This document shows positions 1 to 7,691 of a stretch of DNA of 64,000 bases, one piece after another; within the stretch, counting starts at the first letter, position 1, and every line of letters starts with the position of its first letter. The notes under the pieces are model-generated. The model was not told the DNA's origin. It saw nothing but the letters and a program-made list of their open reading frames with translations, and did not search any database. A program made the position numbers and the translations under genes. Source of the DNA: Novosphingobium colocasiae (GTDB lineage: Bacteria > Pseudomonadota > Alphaproteobacteria > Sphingomonadales > Sphingomonadaceae); assembly GCF_014652555.1 (NCBI RefSeq), contig NZ_BMZA01000013.1, positions 29,799 to 93,798 on the forward strand, given 5' to 3'.

Positions 1-85
1 CGAACACCGGGCGCTACGGGTTGCATGGCGGGCGTAGCGGGCCTACCTCGCCGGGATCATCTTCCAGCAGAAAAGGTCCAGACCG
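1..85. other. Leader upstream of pyrC, no recognisable gene
   Basis: No reading frame here resembles a known protein end. One frame runs in from the left edge and stops in the TGA that overlaps the pyrC start (ATGA), so an upstream gene coupled to pyrC is possible. In other bacteria pyrB often precedes this type of pyrC, but the 28 or so residues visible do not look like a PyrB C-terminus to me. AAAAGG at 71-76 is a good ribosome binding site for pyrC. Confidence 0.4.
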
Positions 86-1423
86 ATGAACGCCAGCACC
101 AGCGGACCCGCGCCCGAACTCGTGCTGTCCGGCGGCATGGTCCATACCCCGAACGGCGTCGGCATCGCCGATGTGGCAGTTCGGGATGGCCGGATCATCG
201 GCGTGGGCAGCTATCCTGATGCGGCGCGGCGGATCGATTGTACCGGGCTCGATGTGCTGCCCGGCGTGATCGACAGCCAGGTCCATTTCCGCGAGCCGGG
301 GCTGGAGCACAAGGAAGACCTTGAATCGGGCAGCCGCGCCGCTGTGATGGGCGGGATCACCGCCGTGTTCGAGATGCCCAACACCTCGCCCAACACCGAT
401 TCGCTGATGCGCGTGCATGACAAGCTGGAGCGGGCGCACCACCGCATGTACTGCGACCATGCGTTCTATGTCGGCGCGACGGCGGACAACGCCGAGGAAC
501 TGGGCGAGCTGGAGCGGATTCCGGGCACCGCCGGGGTCAAGATCTTCATGGGCGCATCGACCGGCAGCCTGCTGGTCGCCGAGGACGAGCAACTGGCGCG
601 GGTGCTGGCGCATGGCCGCCGCCGCGTCGCCATCCATGCCGAGGACGAGGCGCGGATGAACGCGCGCAAGGACCTGCGGGTCGAAGGCGACCCGGCGAGC
701 CACCCGGTATGGCGCGACGATACCAGCGCGATACTGGCCACGCGGCGCATCCTGCGCCTGGCGCGCGAGGCGCGCCGGCCGATTCACATCCTCCATGTCA
801 CCACCCCGGCCGAGCTGGAACTGATCGCGCAGCACCGCGATATCGCCACCTGCGAGGTTACCCCGCAGCACCTGACGCTGGCCGCGGAAGACGCCTATCC
901 GCGTCTGGGCACCTACGCGCAGATGAACCCGCCGATCCGTTCGGCAGAGCACGTTGCCGGGTTGTGGCACTGGCTGCGCCAGGGCGTGCCCGATGTGATC
1001 GGATCGGATCACGCGCCGCACACGCGCGAGGAAAAGGCCAAGCCCTATCCGGCGAGCCCTTCCGGCATGCCGGGTGTGCAGACCTTGCTGCCGCTGATGC
1101 TCGATCATGTCGCGAACGGGCGGATGACGCTAGAGCGGCTGATCGACATGACCTCTGCCGGGGTGCAGCGCGTGTTCGGGCTGGTCGGGAAGGGCCGGAT
1201 CGCCACCGGCTATGATGCCGATTTCACCATCGTCGATCGCAAGGGCCGGTTCGCCGTGACCGAGGACTGGCTCGAAAGCCGCTGCGGCTGGTCGCCGTTC
1301 ACCGGCATGGAGCTGAAGGGCCGGGTGATCGGCACGATCATACGCGGCCAGTCGGCGATGTGGGAAGGCCAGCTTGCCAACCAGGCGCAGGGCGAACCCC
1401 TGCGCTTCGCGCACGCGCTGTGA
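86..1423 (+). CDS. pyrC: Dihydroorotase, class I type (PyrC)
   Basis: Cytoplasmic amidohydrolase expected to interconvert carbamoyl-aspartate and dihydroorotate, the third step of pyrimidine synthesis. The 445-residue length fits class I enzymes. Visible motifs are DSQVHFREPG at residues 63-72, GVKIFMGAS with K152 (the lysine that is carboxylated in the family), metal-ligand candidates H184 and H237, and SDHAPH with the catalytic aspartate D308. The first histidine of the usual HxH metal pair is glutamine (Q65). The same QVHFREPG form is, to my knowledge, typical of one branch of annotated dihydroorotases, so it is probably a subtype and not a defect. The ATG at 86 has AAAAGG nine bases upstream. 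An allantoinase or hydantoinase role is the main alternative. Confidence 0.88.
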   Translation: MNASTSGPAPELVLSGGMVHTPNGVGIADVAVRDGRIIGVGSYPDAARRIDCTGLDVLPGVIDSQVHFREPGLEHKEDLESGSRAAVMGGITAVFEMPNTSPNTDSLMRVHDKLERAHHRMYCDHAFYVGATADNAEELGELERIPGTAGVKIFMGASTGSLLVAEDEQLARVLAHGRRRVAIHAEDEARMNARKDLRVEGDPASHPVWRDDTSAILATRRILRLAREARRPIHILHVTTPAELELIAQHRDIATCEVTPQHLTLAAEDAYPRLGTYAQMNPPIRSAEHVAGLWHWLRQGVPDVIGSDHAPHTREEKAKPYPASPSGMPGVQTLLPLMLDHVANGRMTLERLIDMTSAGVQRVFGLVGKGRIATGYDADFTIVDRKGRFAVTEDWLESRCGWSPFTGMELKGRVIGTIIRGQSAMWEGQLANQAQGEPLRFAHAL

Positions 1424-1450
1424 CGGAGCAGCTTTGAAATCCACCTCATC

Positions 1451-1520
1451 GTTCGGGTCGAGCGTAGTCGAGACACGCTGGCGCTGTGCCTTCCGTGTCT
1501 CGACTACGCTCGACCCGAAC
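1451..1520. repeat. Perfect 26-bp inverted repeat between convergent genes (family D)
   Basis: Arms 1451-1476 and 1495-1520 are exact reverse complements around an 18-base loop. The core GTCGAGCGTAGTCGAGAC recurs at 38802-38819 and, with one change, at 35584-35600. The position between the ends of pyrC (+) and rarD (-) suits a bidirectional terminator hairpin, but there is no clear T-run. Confidence 0.85.
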
Positions 1521-1550
1521 GGAGAATGATTCAGATTTCCCGCATTGGCC

Positions 1551-2450
1551 CTATCCTCGCGCAGCCCTGTTGCGTTGCAGGTAAAGGTCCCAGCAGAACA
1601 CGATCATCGCCGTCCAGATGAACAGGAAGCACATCAGTTGCACCGGCCGCAGGGTCTCGTGGAACAGCGCCAGCCCCATTAGGAACAGCCCGGTCGGGGT
1701 GATGAACTGCAGGAACCCGAGCACAGACAGGTCCAGCCGCCGCGCGGCTGCGGCAAACAGGATCAGCGGCACTGCCGTTACCACCCCGGCGCAAGCCAGC
1801 GCCACGCTGACCGTGACAGACTTGCCCATGCCCAGCCCCGCAGGGCTCGTCGCGCACCATGCCAGCATGCCCAGCGCCGGTGCCAGCAGGACGAGGGTTT
1901 CTACCGTCAGCCCGGTCAGCGCCGAAACCGGCACCAGCTTGCGGATGAGGCCGTATGCGGCGAATGAAAACGCCAGCGTCAGGCTGATCCACAAGGTGGG
2001 CAGCGCATCGCGCGCCAGCAGCACCACGCCCACCGCCGCCAGCACGAGTGCGACGATCCGCAGCCGCGACAGGCGTTCATGCAGGAACACCGCGCCGGCG
2101 AGCACGCTGACCAGCGGGTTGATGTAGTACCCAAGGCTGGCGGCGAGGATGTGGCCGTGCGTGACGGAAATCACGTAGATCAGCCAGTTCGTGCCGATCA
2201 GCACCCCGCTCAAGCCCAGTGCTCCGAGCATGCGCGGGTTGCGCAGGACTGCCCGCAGTTCCGCCCCTTGGCGCAGCAGTGCGATCATGACCGCGCAGAA
2301 CGGCAGCGTGAACAGCATCCGCCACGCCACCACTTCGAACGCCGACACCGCGCGCAGCAATGCGAAATAGAGCGGGTAGAGTGTCCAGAGAAAATAGGCA
2401 CCCAGCGCCTGCGGCAGACCACCCAGGCTGGGCTTTTCGGGGGGAGACAT
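1551..2450 (-). CDS. rarD: RarD/EamA-family permease
   Basis: Inner-membrane protein of 299 residues with about ten hydrophobic helices arranged as two EamA-like halves, the usual RarD length. Recognisable family features are an N-terminal GAYFLWTLYPLYF segment, a WR.....P pattern after helix 2, GTNWLIYVISVTHGHILAASLGYYINPL, and a C-terminal FLQFITPTGLFL segment. The substrate is unknown; the family was named for a chloramphenicol-resistance locus but acts broadly in metabolite transport. It stands alone and converges on pyrC. ATG at 2450. Confidence 0.88.
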   Translation of the reverse strand: MSPPEKPSLGGLPQALGAYFLWTLYPLYFALLRAVSAFEVVAWRMLFTLPFCAVMIALLRQGAELRAVLRNPRMLGALGLSGVLIGTNWLIYVISVTHGHILAASLGYYINPLVSVLAGAVFLHERLSRLRIVALVLAAVGVVLLARDALPTLWISLTLAFSFAAYGLIRKLVPVSALTGLTVETLVLLAPALGMLAWCATSPAGLGMGKSVTVSVALACAGVVTAVPLILFAAAARRLDLSVLGFLQFITPTGLFLMGLALFHETLRPVQLMCFLFIWTAMIVFCWDLYLQRNRAARG

Positions 2451-2955
2451 AAACGGGCTTCTGCCAACGGGCGCTGCATCGGCGGAAATCGCCGCCTCGT
2501 TTCCGACTTACGAGCGCGGCGGTGTGCAGGCAAGCCGCAGGGGCGTCGCGTGATCTTTTTTCACGGGGCGGCGTTTCTGACAGTCCTGTTGCAGGACGTT
2601 CATATAAACACCTATAAAGATGAACACCAAGATGCAGCGACCACTCCGGGCGACCGGTTCGGCCGATGCGAACAAGCTTCTTGCGCGCGGACGGCGACGC
2701 GCGGGGGAAGCCGTGGCGGCAGGCGTCCTGGACGCCCGCTGACGCGGGAGGGCGCTTCCGGCGGTCCGGAGGCGCCCTCGTTGCATTAAGCTTGACCACC
2801 CCGTTCCGTTCGTTTCGAGCGAAGGTTGGTTGGCTGTTGCCCCGCCTCCTTCGTGCCTTCAACCGCAAACCCCGATCGCGTTTGTCAGTTTACGGCCCCG
2901 GCATAAACGGCGAAGATGGCGCATCATGGCTATGCCGCTGGGAGCCCGTCCGTTC
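2451..2955. other. Long intergenic region with possible structured RNA
   Basis: About 500 bases separate rarD from the next lipoprotein gene and contain no convincing protein gene. The central part is unusually rich in inverted repeats and is described separately as a candidate RNA. The remainder should hold the divergent promoters of the two flanking genes. Confidence 0.5.
2589..2794 (+). ncRNA. Candidate structured small RNA with its own promoter
   Basis: A promoter-like pair TTGCAG (2589-2594) and TATAAA (2613-2618) is separated by 18 bases. Downstream, ATGCAGCG (2632-2639) can pair with CGTTGCAT (2779-2786), closing a domain of about 155 bases. Inside lie three successive hairpins: around 2721-2735, around 2735-2748, and 2748-2779. 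The last has 14-bp arms with one mismatch and a four-base loop. No T-run follows. GC-rich DNA folds easily by chance, so this is an inference. It does not match 4.5S, tmRNA or RNase P consensus sequences that I know. A 6S-like RNA is conceivable but unproven. Confidence 0.25.
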
Positions 2956-3687
2956 ATGTCCGCGCCCGTCCATTCCCCGATCCTGCGGGCGTTGCTGATT
3001 GCACTGGTCGGCGCGGCGACACTGCCGTTGGCCGCTTGTGACGGTGCGCGGGATCCGGAGCCGGGTGACGCGGATAAGGACCCGGCGATCACCGGGGCGC
3101 TCGCCGATCCGATCATGGTCGATCCGCAGATGGCGGGCGATGAAGGCGCGGCGCTTTCGGCCAATTCCGGCGCGATCAATATCCCCCCCGATCTCAAGAC
3201 CCCCGAAGCGGTGGCCGCCGCGCTCCAGGATGCGGCGCGGATCGCCGGCGGGCCGCTGGCCAAGGCCCCGCCTCCCACCAAGGGCGAAGCTGCGGGAGAG
3301 GCGGCGATCACCGCGGCGCGGGTCGCCGGCCGATCCGGGATGGTGGCGGCGAACTGCGCCGCCGGGATCAGCTATTCCAATGTCTGGGCGGCGAAGCTGC
3401 CCGCCGACCTGCCGGTATTCCCGCGCGGCGCGGTGCAGGAAGCGGCCGGTTCGGACGCGAAGGGCTGCGCGCTGCGGGTGGTCCATTTCGTCACGCCGGT
3501 GACGACCGGCGATGTGATGAACTTCTACTACACGATGGCGCGGCGAGCCGGATTCACCATCGAATACCGCCAGGACGGCGCGGACTATGTGATGGCGGGC
3601 CGCAAGGCCGGGCGAGCGTGGAAAGCCTTTGCCCGTGCGCGCGACGATGGGCTCAGCGAAGTCGATCTCGTCACCAGCGGCGCCTGA
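2956..3687 (+). CDS. Putative lipoprotein of unknown function
   Basis: A protein of about 243 residues starting MSAPVHSPILRALLIALV, with a lipoprotein signal ending LPLAAC followed by D and G. The mature protein begins with an acidic, Pro/Ala-rich linker and continues into a compact domain of about 120 residues with two cysteines (CAAG and GCALRVVHFV). The ATG at 2956 has GGGAG about eleven bases upstream and gives the best signal peptide; an in-frame ATG at 2926 is the alternative. I do not recognise the family. It probably sits in an envelope membrane facing the periplasm. Confidence 0.75.
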   Translation: MSAPVHSPILRALLIALVGAATLPLAACDGARDPEPGDADKDPAITGALADPIMVDPQMAGDEGAALSANSGAINIPPDLKTPEAVAAALQDAARIAGGPLAKAPPPTKGEAAGEAAITAARVAGRSGMVAANCAAGISYSNVWAAKLPADLPVFPRGAVQEAAGSDAKGCALRVVHFVTPVTTGDVMNFYYTMARRAGFTIEYRQDGADYVMAGRKAGRAWKAFARARDDGLSEVDLVTSGA

Positions 3688-3702
3688 TCCGGCACCACAC
3701 GC

Positions 3703-5232
3703 TCAGCGCAGGCCCACCCCGATCATCGCGCGCGGCTGCTCGATCTCGCCCGAGGCGACCGGGTAGGCGCAATAGTCGGCGGCGTAATAGCCGGTCGGGC
3801 GATGGTTGCCCGAAAGGCCGATGCCGCCCATCGGCGCGGCGTGGCTGGGGCTGATCGTCGGCCGGTTCCAGTTGACGATGCCCGCGCGGGTGTTGGCCCA
3901 GAACTTGTTGTATTCCTGCGGGCTGCCGCCGACCAGCGAGGCGGCAAGACCGAAGCGGGTGTTGTTCGCCTCGGCGATCGCCTCGTCGAAATCATCGACG
4001 CGGATGACCTGCAGGATCGGGCCGAACAGTTCGACGTCGGGGCGGTCCTTCATCGCGGTGGTATCGATGATCGAGGGGGACAGGAACGGCAGCGAATCGT
4101 TCGGTCGGACCAGGTGCTTGATCGCGCGGCCGCCGTGGCTGAGGAGGTACAGGAAGCTTTCGGTCAGCCCGTCAGCGGCGATGTTGTCGATCACCGGGCC
4201 CATGAACGGGGCCGGCTCGTCGAACGGCGCGCCGAACACCAGGCGATCTGCCAGGCTCTTCACCTCGGCCATCACCGCATCGTACATGCCGGACTTGACC
4301 ACCAGCCGGCGCACGGCGGTGCAGCGCTGGCCGCTGCTGGCAAAGGCGGACTGGACGATGATCGCGGCGGCATCGGTGATCTTGGGCGTGTCCCACACCA
4401 CCATCGCGTTGTTGCCGCCCATTTCCAGCACGACCATCTTGTCCGGCCGGCTGGAAAGCTTGCGGTTGATGGTGATGCCGGTGTTGGCCGATCCGGTGAA
4501 CAGCACCCCATCGACATCGTCGTGCGCGACAAGGGCCTGCCCTTCGGCGGGACCGCCGATGGCAATCTGGCAGACGGCGGCGGAAATGCCGGCGCGGTTG
4601 AAGCAGCGGGCGAGCAGTTCGCCGGTGGCGGGGGCTTTCTCGCTCGGTTTGAAGATCACCACGTTGCCCGCGATCAGCGCCGGCACGATGTGGCTGTTGG
4701 GCAAGTGCGCGGGCATGTTGTACGGCCCCAGCACGGCCAGCACGCCATGCGGCTTGTGGCGTACCGCCATCGTCCCCTGCAGCGCGTTGTCGAGCTTGCG
4801 CTGCGCCGTCCGTTCGGCATAGGCGCGGATCGAGACTTCGACCTTGTTGACGACGTTTTCCACCTCGATCCGGGCTTCCCACATGGGCTTTCCGGTTTCG
4901 CGGGCGATGATGGTCGCCAGTTTATCGGCGTCCTTGCGCACTTCGTTGGCGAAGCGGCGGACCAGTTCCATGCGGGTGGACAGCGGCTGCGCGGCCCAAG
5001 CCGGCCAGGCGCGCCGGGCGCGGGCCACGACGTCATCGATATCGCTGGCCTTGCCGCGCCAGACTTCGGCACCGGTGGCCGGCTCGAAGGAAACGATCTC
5101 GGCCCGGTTCGCGCTTCGCGCACTGCCCCGTTCGGCCGCAGTGCCCAGTCGGCCATGGCCGTCCGGACCTGCCGCTGTCTGGCCGGGAGCTGCCGCGCCC
5201 TCGATTGCAGTGGTGGTAGCTGGACCGTCCAT
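3703..5232 (-). CDS. astD: Succinylglutamate-semialdehyde dehydrogenase (AstD)
   Basis: NAD-dependent aldehyde dehydrogenase, expected to oxidise N-succinylglutamate semialdehyde in the arginine succinyltransferase pathway. The catalytic cysteine is C304 in SSGQRCTAVRR, the general base E270 lies in VVLEMGGNN, and GPYNMP supplies the oxyanion-hole asparagine. The C-terminal sequence GLSGNHRPTGYYAADYCAYPVAS is the AstD hallmark that separates it from other ALDHs. The protein has 509 residues, with a low-complexity Ala/Gly-rich N-terminal stretch of about 42 residues ahead of the conserved region, so translation might begin later. astA, astB and astE are not adjacent. Confidence 0.9.
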   Translation of the reverse strand: MDGPATTTAIEGAAAPGQTAAGPDGHGRLGTAAERGSARSANRAEIVSFEPATGAEVWRGKASDIDDVVARARRAWPAWAAQPLSTRMELVRRFANEVRKDADKLATIIARETGKPMWEARIEVENVVNKVEVSIRAYAERTAQRKLDNALQGTMAVRHKPHGVLAVLGPYNMPAHLPNSHIVPALIAGNVVIFKPSEKAPATGELLARCFNRAGISAAVCQIAIGGPAEGQALVAHDDVDGVLFTGSANTGITINRKLSSRPDKMVVLEMGGNNAMVVWDTPKITDAAAIIVQSAFASSGQRCTAVRRLVVKSGMYDAVMAEVKSLADRLVFGAPFDEPAPFMGPVIDNIAADGLTESFLYLLSHGGRAIKHLVRPNDSLPFLSPSIIDTTAMKDRPDVELFGPILQVIRVDDFDEAIAEANNTRFGLAASLVGGSPQEYNKFWANTRAGIVNWNRPTISPSHAAPMGGIGLSGNHRPTGYYAADYCAYPVASGEIEQPRAMIGVGLR

Positions 5233-5328
5233 TAAGGCTAATAATCCGTTAGCTGGTAAACTTCGAGATAGAGGGCTCTATGCCATAGCGATTACTACCG
5301 GGTTGCTAACGACCCCGCGTTAATCGCA
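5233..5328. promoter_or_regulatory. Short AT-richer gap upstream of astD
   Basis: The 96 bases between the astD start and the selO stop are visibly richer in A and T than the flanking genes. They contain the loosely mirrored words CGTTAGC and GCTAACG (around 5247 and 5311). This is the only room for an astD promoter, but no single promoter or operator is clear. Confidence 0.35.
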
Positions 5329-6762
5329 TCATTTGCCTGTATCAGCGGCGCTGGCACCCCGCTCGAAGCTCCAATGGACCGGCTCCGGCGGAGTTCCCAG
5401 GTATCGGCCAAGCTCGCGGATTTCTTCGATCCGGCGGTGCAGTTCGTCCCAGTCGTCGCGTTCGGCGATGGCGGACCAGATGCGCTCGACTTCCTCGATA
5501 AGCAGTCCGGGCGCGGCTGCGGCGTACCGATCGTCGGCGGCGCAGGTCGGGGCGTAGCCGCGCAGCAGGGTGTCGAAATCGTCCGTGCCGGTGGTTCGCC
5601 CGCCGCGATGGCGCAGGAAGAAGATGTCCGGCGCCTCGCCGCTGGCGGTCATCGCCTGCTCCGCCGCCTGGATCAGCGCCGCGTCGGGCCCTGGCCCCTT
5701 CGGCGCGACGCCCAGCCGCCAGCAGAACCGCCGCCGCAGCGCCGCCTCATAGAGCGGCCCGAAGCGGTCGATCGCGAAGACCAGCGCTTCGGTTTCGGCA
5801 TGGGCGCGCAGGGCGATCGCCAGTTGGACGCAGTTCCAGCGCACCGCATCGGGCTGGCGGCCAAAGGCGTAAAGGCCCGAATGGTCGAAATAGGCGGCTG
5901 TGAAGCCGGGGTCCCATTTCGGCAGCCAGCGCCAGGGGCCGTAATCGAAGCTTTCGCCCGATATCGCCATGTTGTCGGTATTGAGCACGCCGTGAACGAA
6001 CCCGGCAACCATCCAGGCGGCGGCCAGATCGGCCATGCGCTCCACCACCTGATGCAGCAGCCGCACCGCCGGCTCGTCGCGGCCCGGCGCATCGGTGGGC
6101 GGGGGCGGGCCGGGGAAGGCGGCCAGGCAATAATCGATCAGTTGCGCGGCATGATCGGGCTCTTCCAGCACCATCAGCCGCTGGAAGCTGCCGAAGCGGA
6201 TATGGCCGTGGCCGAGCCGGACGAGCACGGCGGAACGGGTCGGCGAAGGTTCATCGCCGCGCCACAGGCTTTCGCCGGTCTCGATCACGCTGAATGTCTT
6301 GGACGTCGGCACGCCCAGCGCCTCGAGCAGCTCGGTCGCCATGATCTCGCGCACCGCGCCTTTCAGTGTCAGCCGCCCGTCGCCGGCGCGGCTCCACGGG
6401 GTCTGGCCGGAGCCCTTGGTGCCCAGATCGAGCAGCCGCCCCTGTGCATCGCGCATCTGGGCGAACAGGAACCCGCGCCCGTCGCCCAGATCAGGGTTGT
6501 ACACGCGGAACTGGTGGCCGTGATAGCGCAGCGCCAGCGGGCCGGGCAAATTATCGGCCAGCGGGACGAACTCGCCGAAGTGGGCGATCCATTCCGCATC
6601 GGTCAGATCGCCAAGGCCGACGGCGGCGGCCCAGCGATCATTGCGCCAGCGCAGGGTGTGGTCGGGGAAGCGGGCGGCTTCCACCGGATCGCCCAGCCAC
6701 CCGGCCAGAGGGAGGATTGCGGGATCGGGGCGATAGGGGCTTGCTTGCGGTTCGCTGCGCAT
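5329..6762 (-). CDS. selO: Protein adenylyltransferase SelO (YdiU family)
   Basis: Pseudokinase-fold enzyme that, in characterised members, transfers AMP from ATP to Ser/Thr/Tyr of proteins involved in redox homeostasis. Visible features are LALRYHGHQF near residue 77, GTKGSGQTPWSRAGDGRLTLKGA (115-137) containing the nucleotide-binding Lys and Arg, FSVIETGE, HGVLNTDN (257-264) with the active-site Asn/Asp, and FDYGPW. The length of 477 residues matches E. coli YdiU. The reading frame stays open for hundreds of bases upstream, but MRSEPQASPYRPDP at 6762 begins the conserved region. It is divergent from the hydrolase gene, 66 bases away. Confidence 0.92.
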   Translation of the reverse strand: MRSEPQASPYRPDPAILPLAGWLGDPVEAARFPDHTLRWRNDRWAAAVGLGDLTDAEWIAHFGEFVPLADNLPGPLALRYHGHQFRVYNPDLGDGRGFLFAQMRDAQGRLLDLGTKGSGQTPWSRAGDGRLTLKGAVREIMATELLEALGVPTSKTFSVIETGESLWRGDEPSPTRSAVLVRLGHGHIRFGSFQRLMVLEEPDHAAQLIDYCLAAFPGPPPPTDAPGRDEPAVRLLHQVVERMADLAAAWMVAGFVHGVLNTDNMAISGESFDYGPWRWLPKWDPGFTAAYFDHSGLYAFGRQPDAVRWNCVQLAIALRAHAETEALVFAIDRFGPLYEAALRRRFCWRLGVAPKGPGPDAALIQAAEQAMTASGEAPDIFFLRHRGGRTTGTDDFDTLLRGYAPTCAADDRYAAAAPGLLIEEVERIWSAIAERDDWDELHRRIEEIRELGRYLGTPPEPVHWSFERGASAADTGK

Positions 6763-6828
6763 CAGGCGATAGTGGGCGTGCGGCGGCCGCCAATCAAGGC
6801 GCGCGGTTGAGGGACTTTGCAAAGCGGC

Positions 6829-7689
6829 ATGGCAGCCTACGAAGATCGGTTCTGGTCGAGCCGCGATGGACTGAAACTTCATTTCCGGGATTACGCGGGC
6901 GGAGAAGGGGGGAAGGCTCCAGTCGTCTGCCTGCCCGGCCTGACCCGCAACGCCCGCGATTTCGAGACGCTGGCCGAACGGATCGCCCCGGAACGCCGGG
7001 TGCTGTGCCTTGATCTGCGCGGGCGCGGCGATAGCGAATATGCCAAGGATTCGACCAACTACGTTCCCGCCCAGTATATCGACGATCTGCTGGTGCTGCT
7101 CGATCAGGAGGGGATCGAACGGTTCGTTTCGGTCGGCACGTCGCTGGGCGGGCTGATGACGATGGGGCTCGCGCTGTTCCAGCCCGATCGCATCGCCGGG
7201 GCGGTGCTGAACGATATCGGGCCGGTGCTGGAAGCAGCGGGGCTGGAACGCATCCGTGATTACGTCGGGCAGGGGCGCAGCTTTCCTACCTGGGTCCATG
7301 CCGCGCGGGCGATGGAGGAATCGCAGGCCGTGGCGCATCCCGGGCAGGATCTCGAGTTCTGGCTGGGCATTGCCAAGCAGCGCATGACGCTGGGCAGCAA
7401 CGGGCGGATCGTGTTCGATTATGACATGAAGATCGCCGAACCCTTCGCTCATTTCGATACCTCGGCCATCCCGGATATGTGGCCCGCGCTCGATGCGCTG
7501 GCCGGGCGGCCGCTGCTGTTCGTGCGCGGCGCTCTGTCCGATATCCTCAGTGCCGCGACGCTGGACGAGATGGTCCGCCGCGCACCCGGCTCCGAAGCGG
7601 TCACGCTGCCCGATGTCGGCCACACCCCCACCCTGTCCGAACCCGCGGCCGAAGCGGCCATCGATCGGCTGCTGGCTCGCCTGGACTGA
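6829..7689 (+). CDS. Alpha/beta hydrolase
   Basis: A soluble hydrolase of 286 residues. It has the cap-less alpha/beta fold order: LPGLTRNARDF (oxyanion loop), LDLRGRGDS, the nucleophile elbow SVGTSLGGLMTM with Ser as nucleophile, an acid near FVRGALSDILS, and the catalytic His in LPDVGHTPTLSEP. The substrate cannot be read from the sequence; esterase, lactonase or C-C hydrolase are all possible. The ATG at 6829 is preferred over the TTG at 6817. The glycosyltransferase gene starts two bases after its stop, so the two are probably co-transcribed. Confidence 0.88.
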   Translation: MAAYEDRFWSSRDGLKLHFRDYAGGEGGKAPVVCLPGLTRNARDFETLAERIAPERRVLCLDLRGRGDSEYAKDSTNYVPAQYIDDLLVLLDQEGIERFVSVGTSLGGLMTMGLALFQPDRIAGAVLNDIGPVLEAAGLERIRDYVGQGRSFPTWVHAARAMEESQAVAHPGQDLEFWLGIAKQRMTLGSNGRIVFDYDMKIAEPFAHFDTSAIPDMWPALDALAGRPLLFVRGALSDILSAATLDEMVRRAPGSEAVTLPDVGHTPTLSEPAAEAAIDRLLARLD

Positions 7690-7691
7690 TC

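Noticed and set aside
2508..2786. A 92-codon minus-strand frame in the rarD upstream gap
   Set aside because: Arg-rich with stop-free GC artefact character; the sequence is better explained by inverted repeats.
3802..6810. Long plus-strand frames opposite astD and selO (about 477 codons each)
   Set aside because: Antisense shadows of two clearly recognised enzymes; no motif, signal or ribosome binding site of their own.
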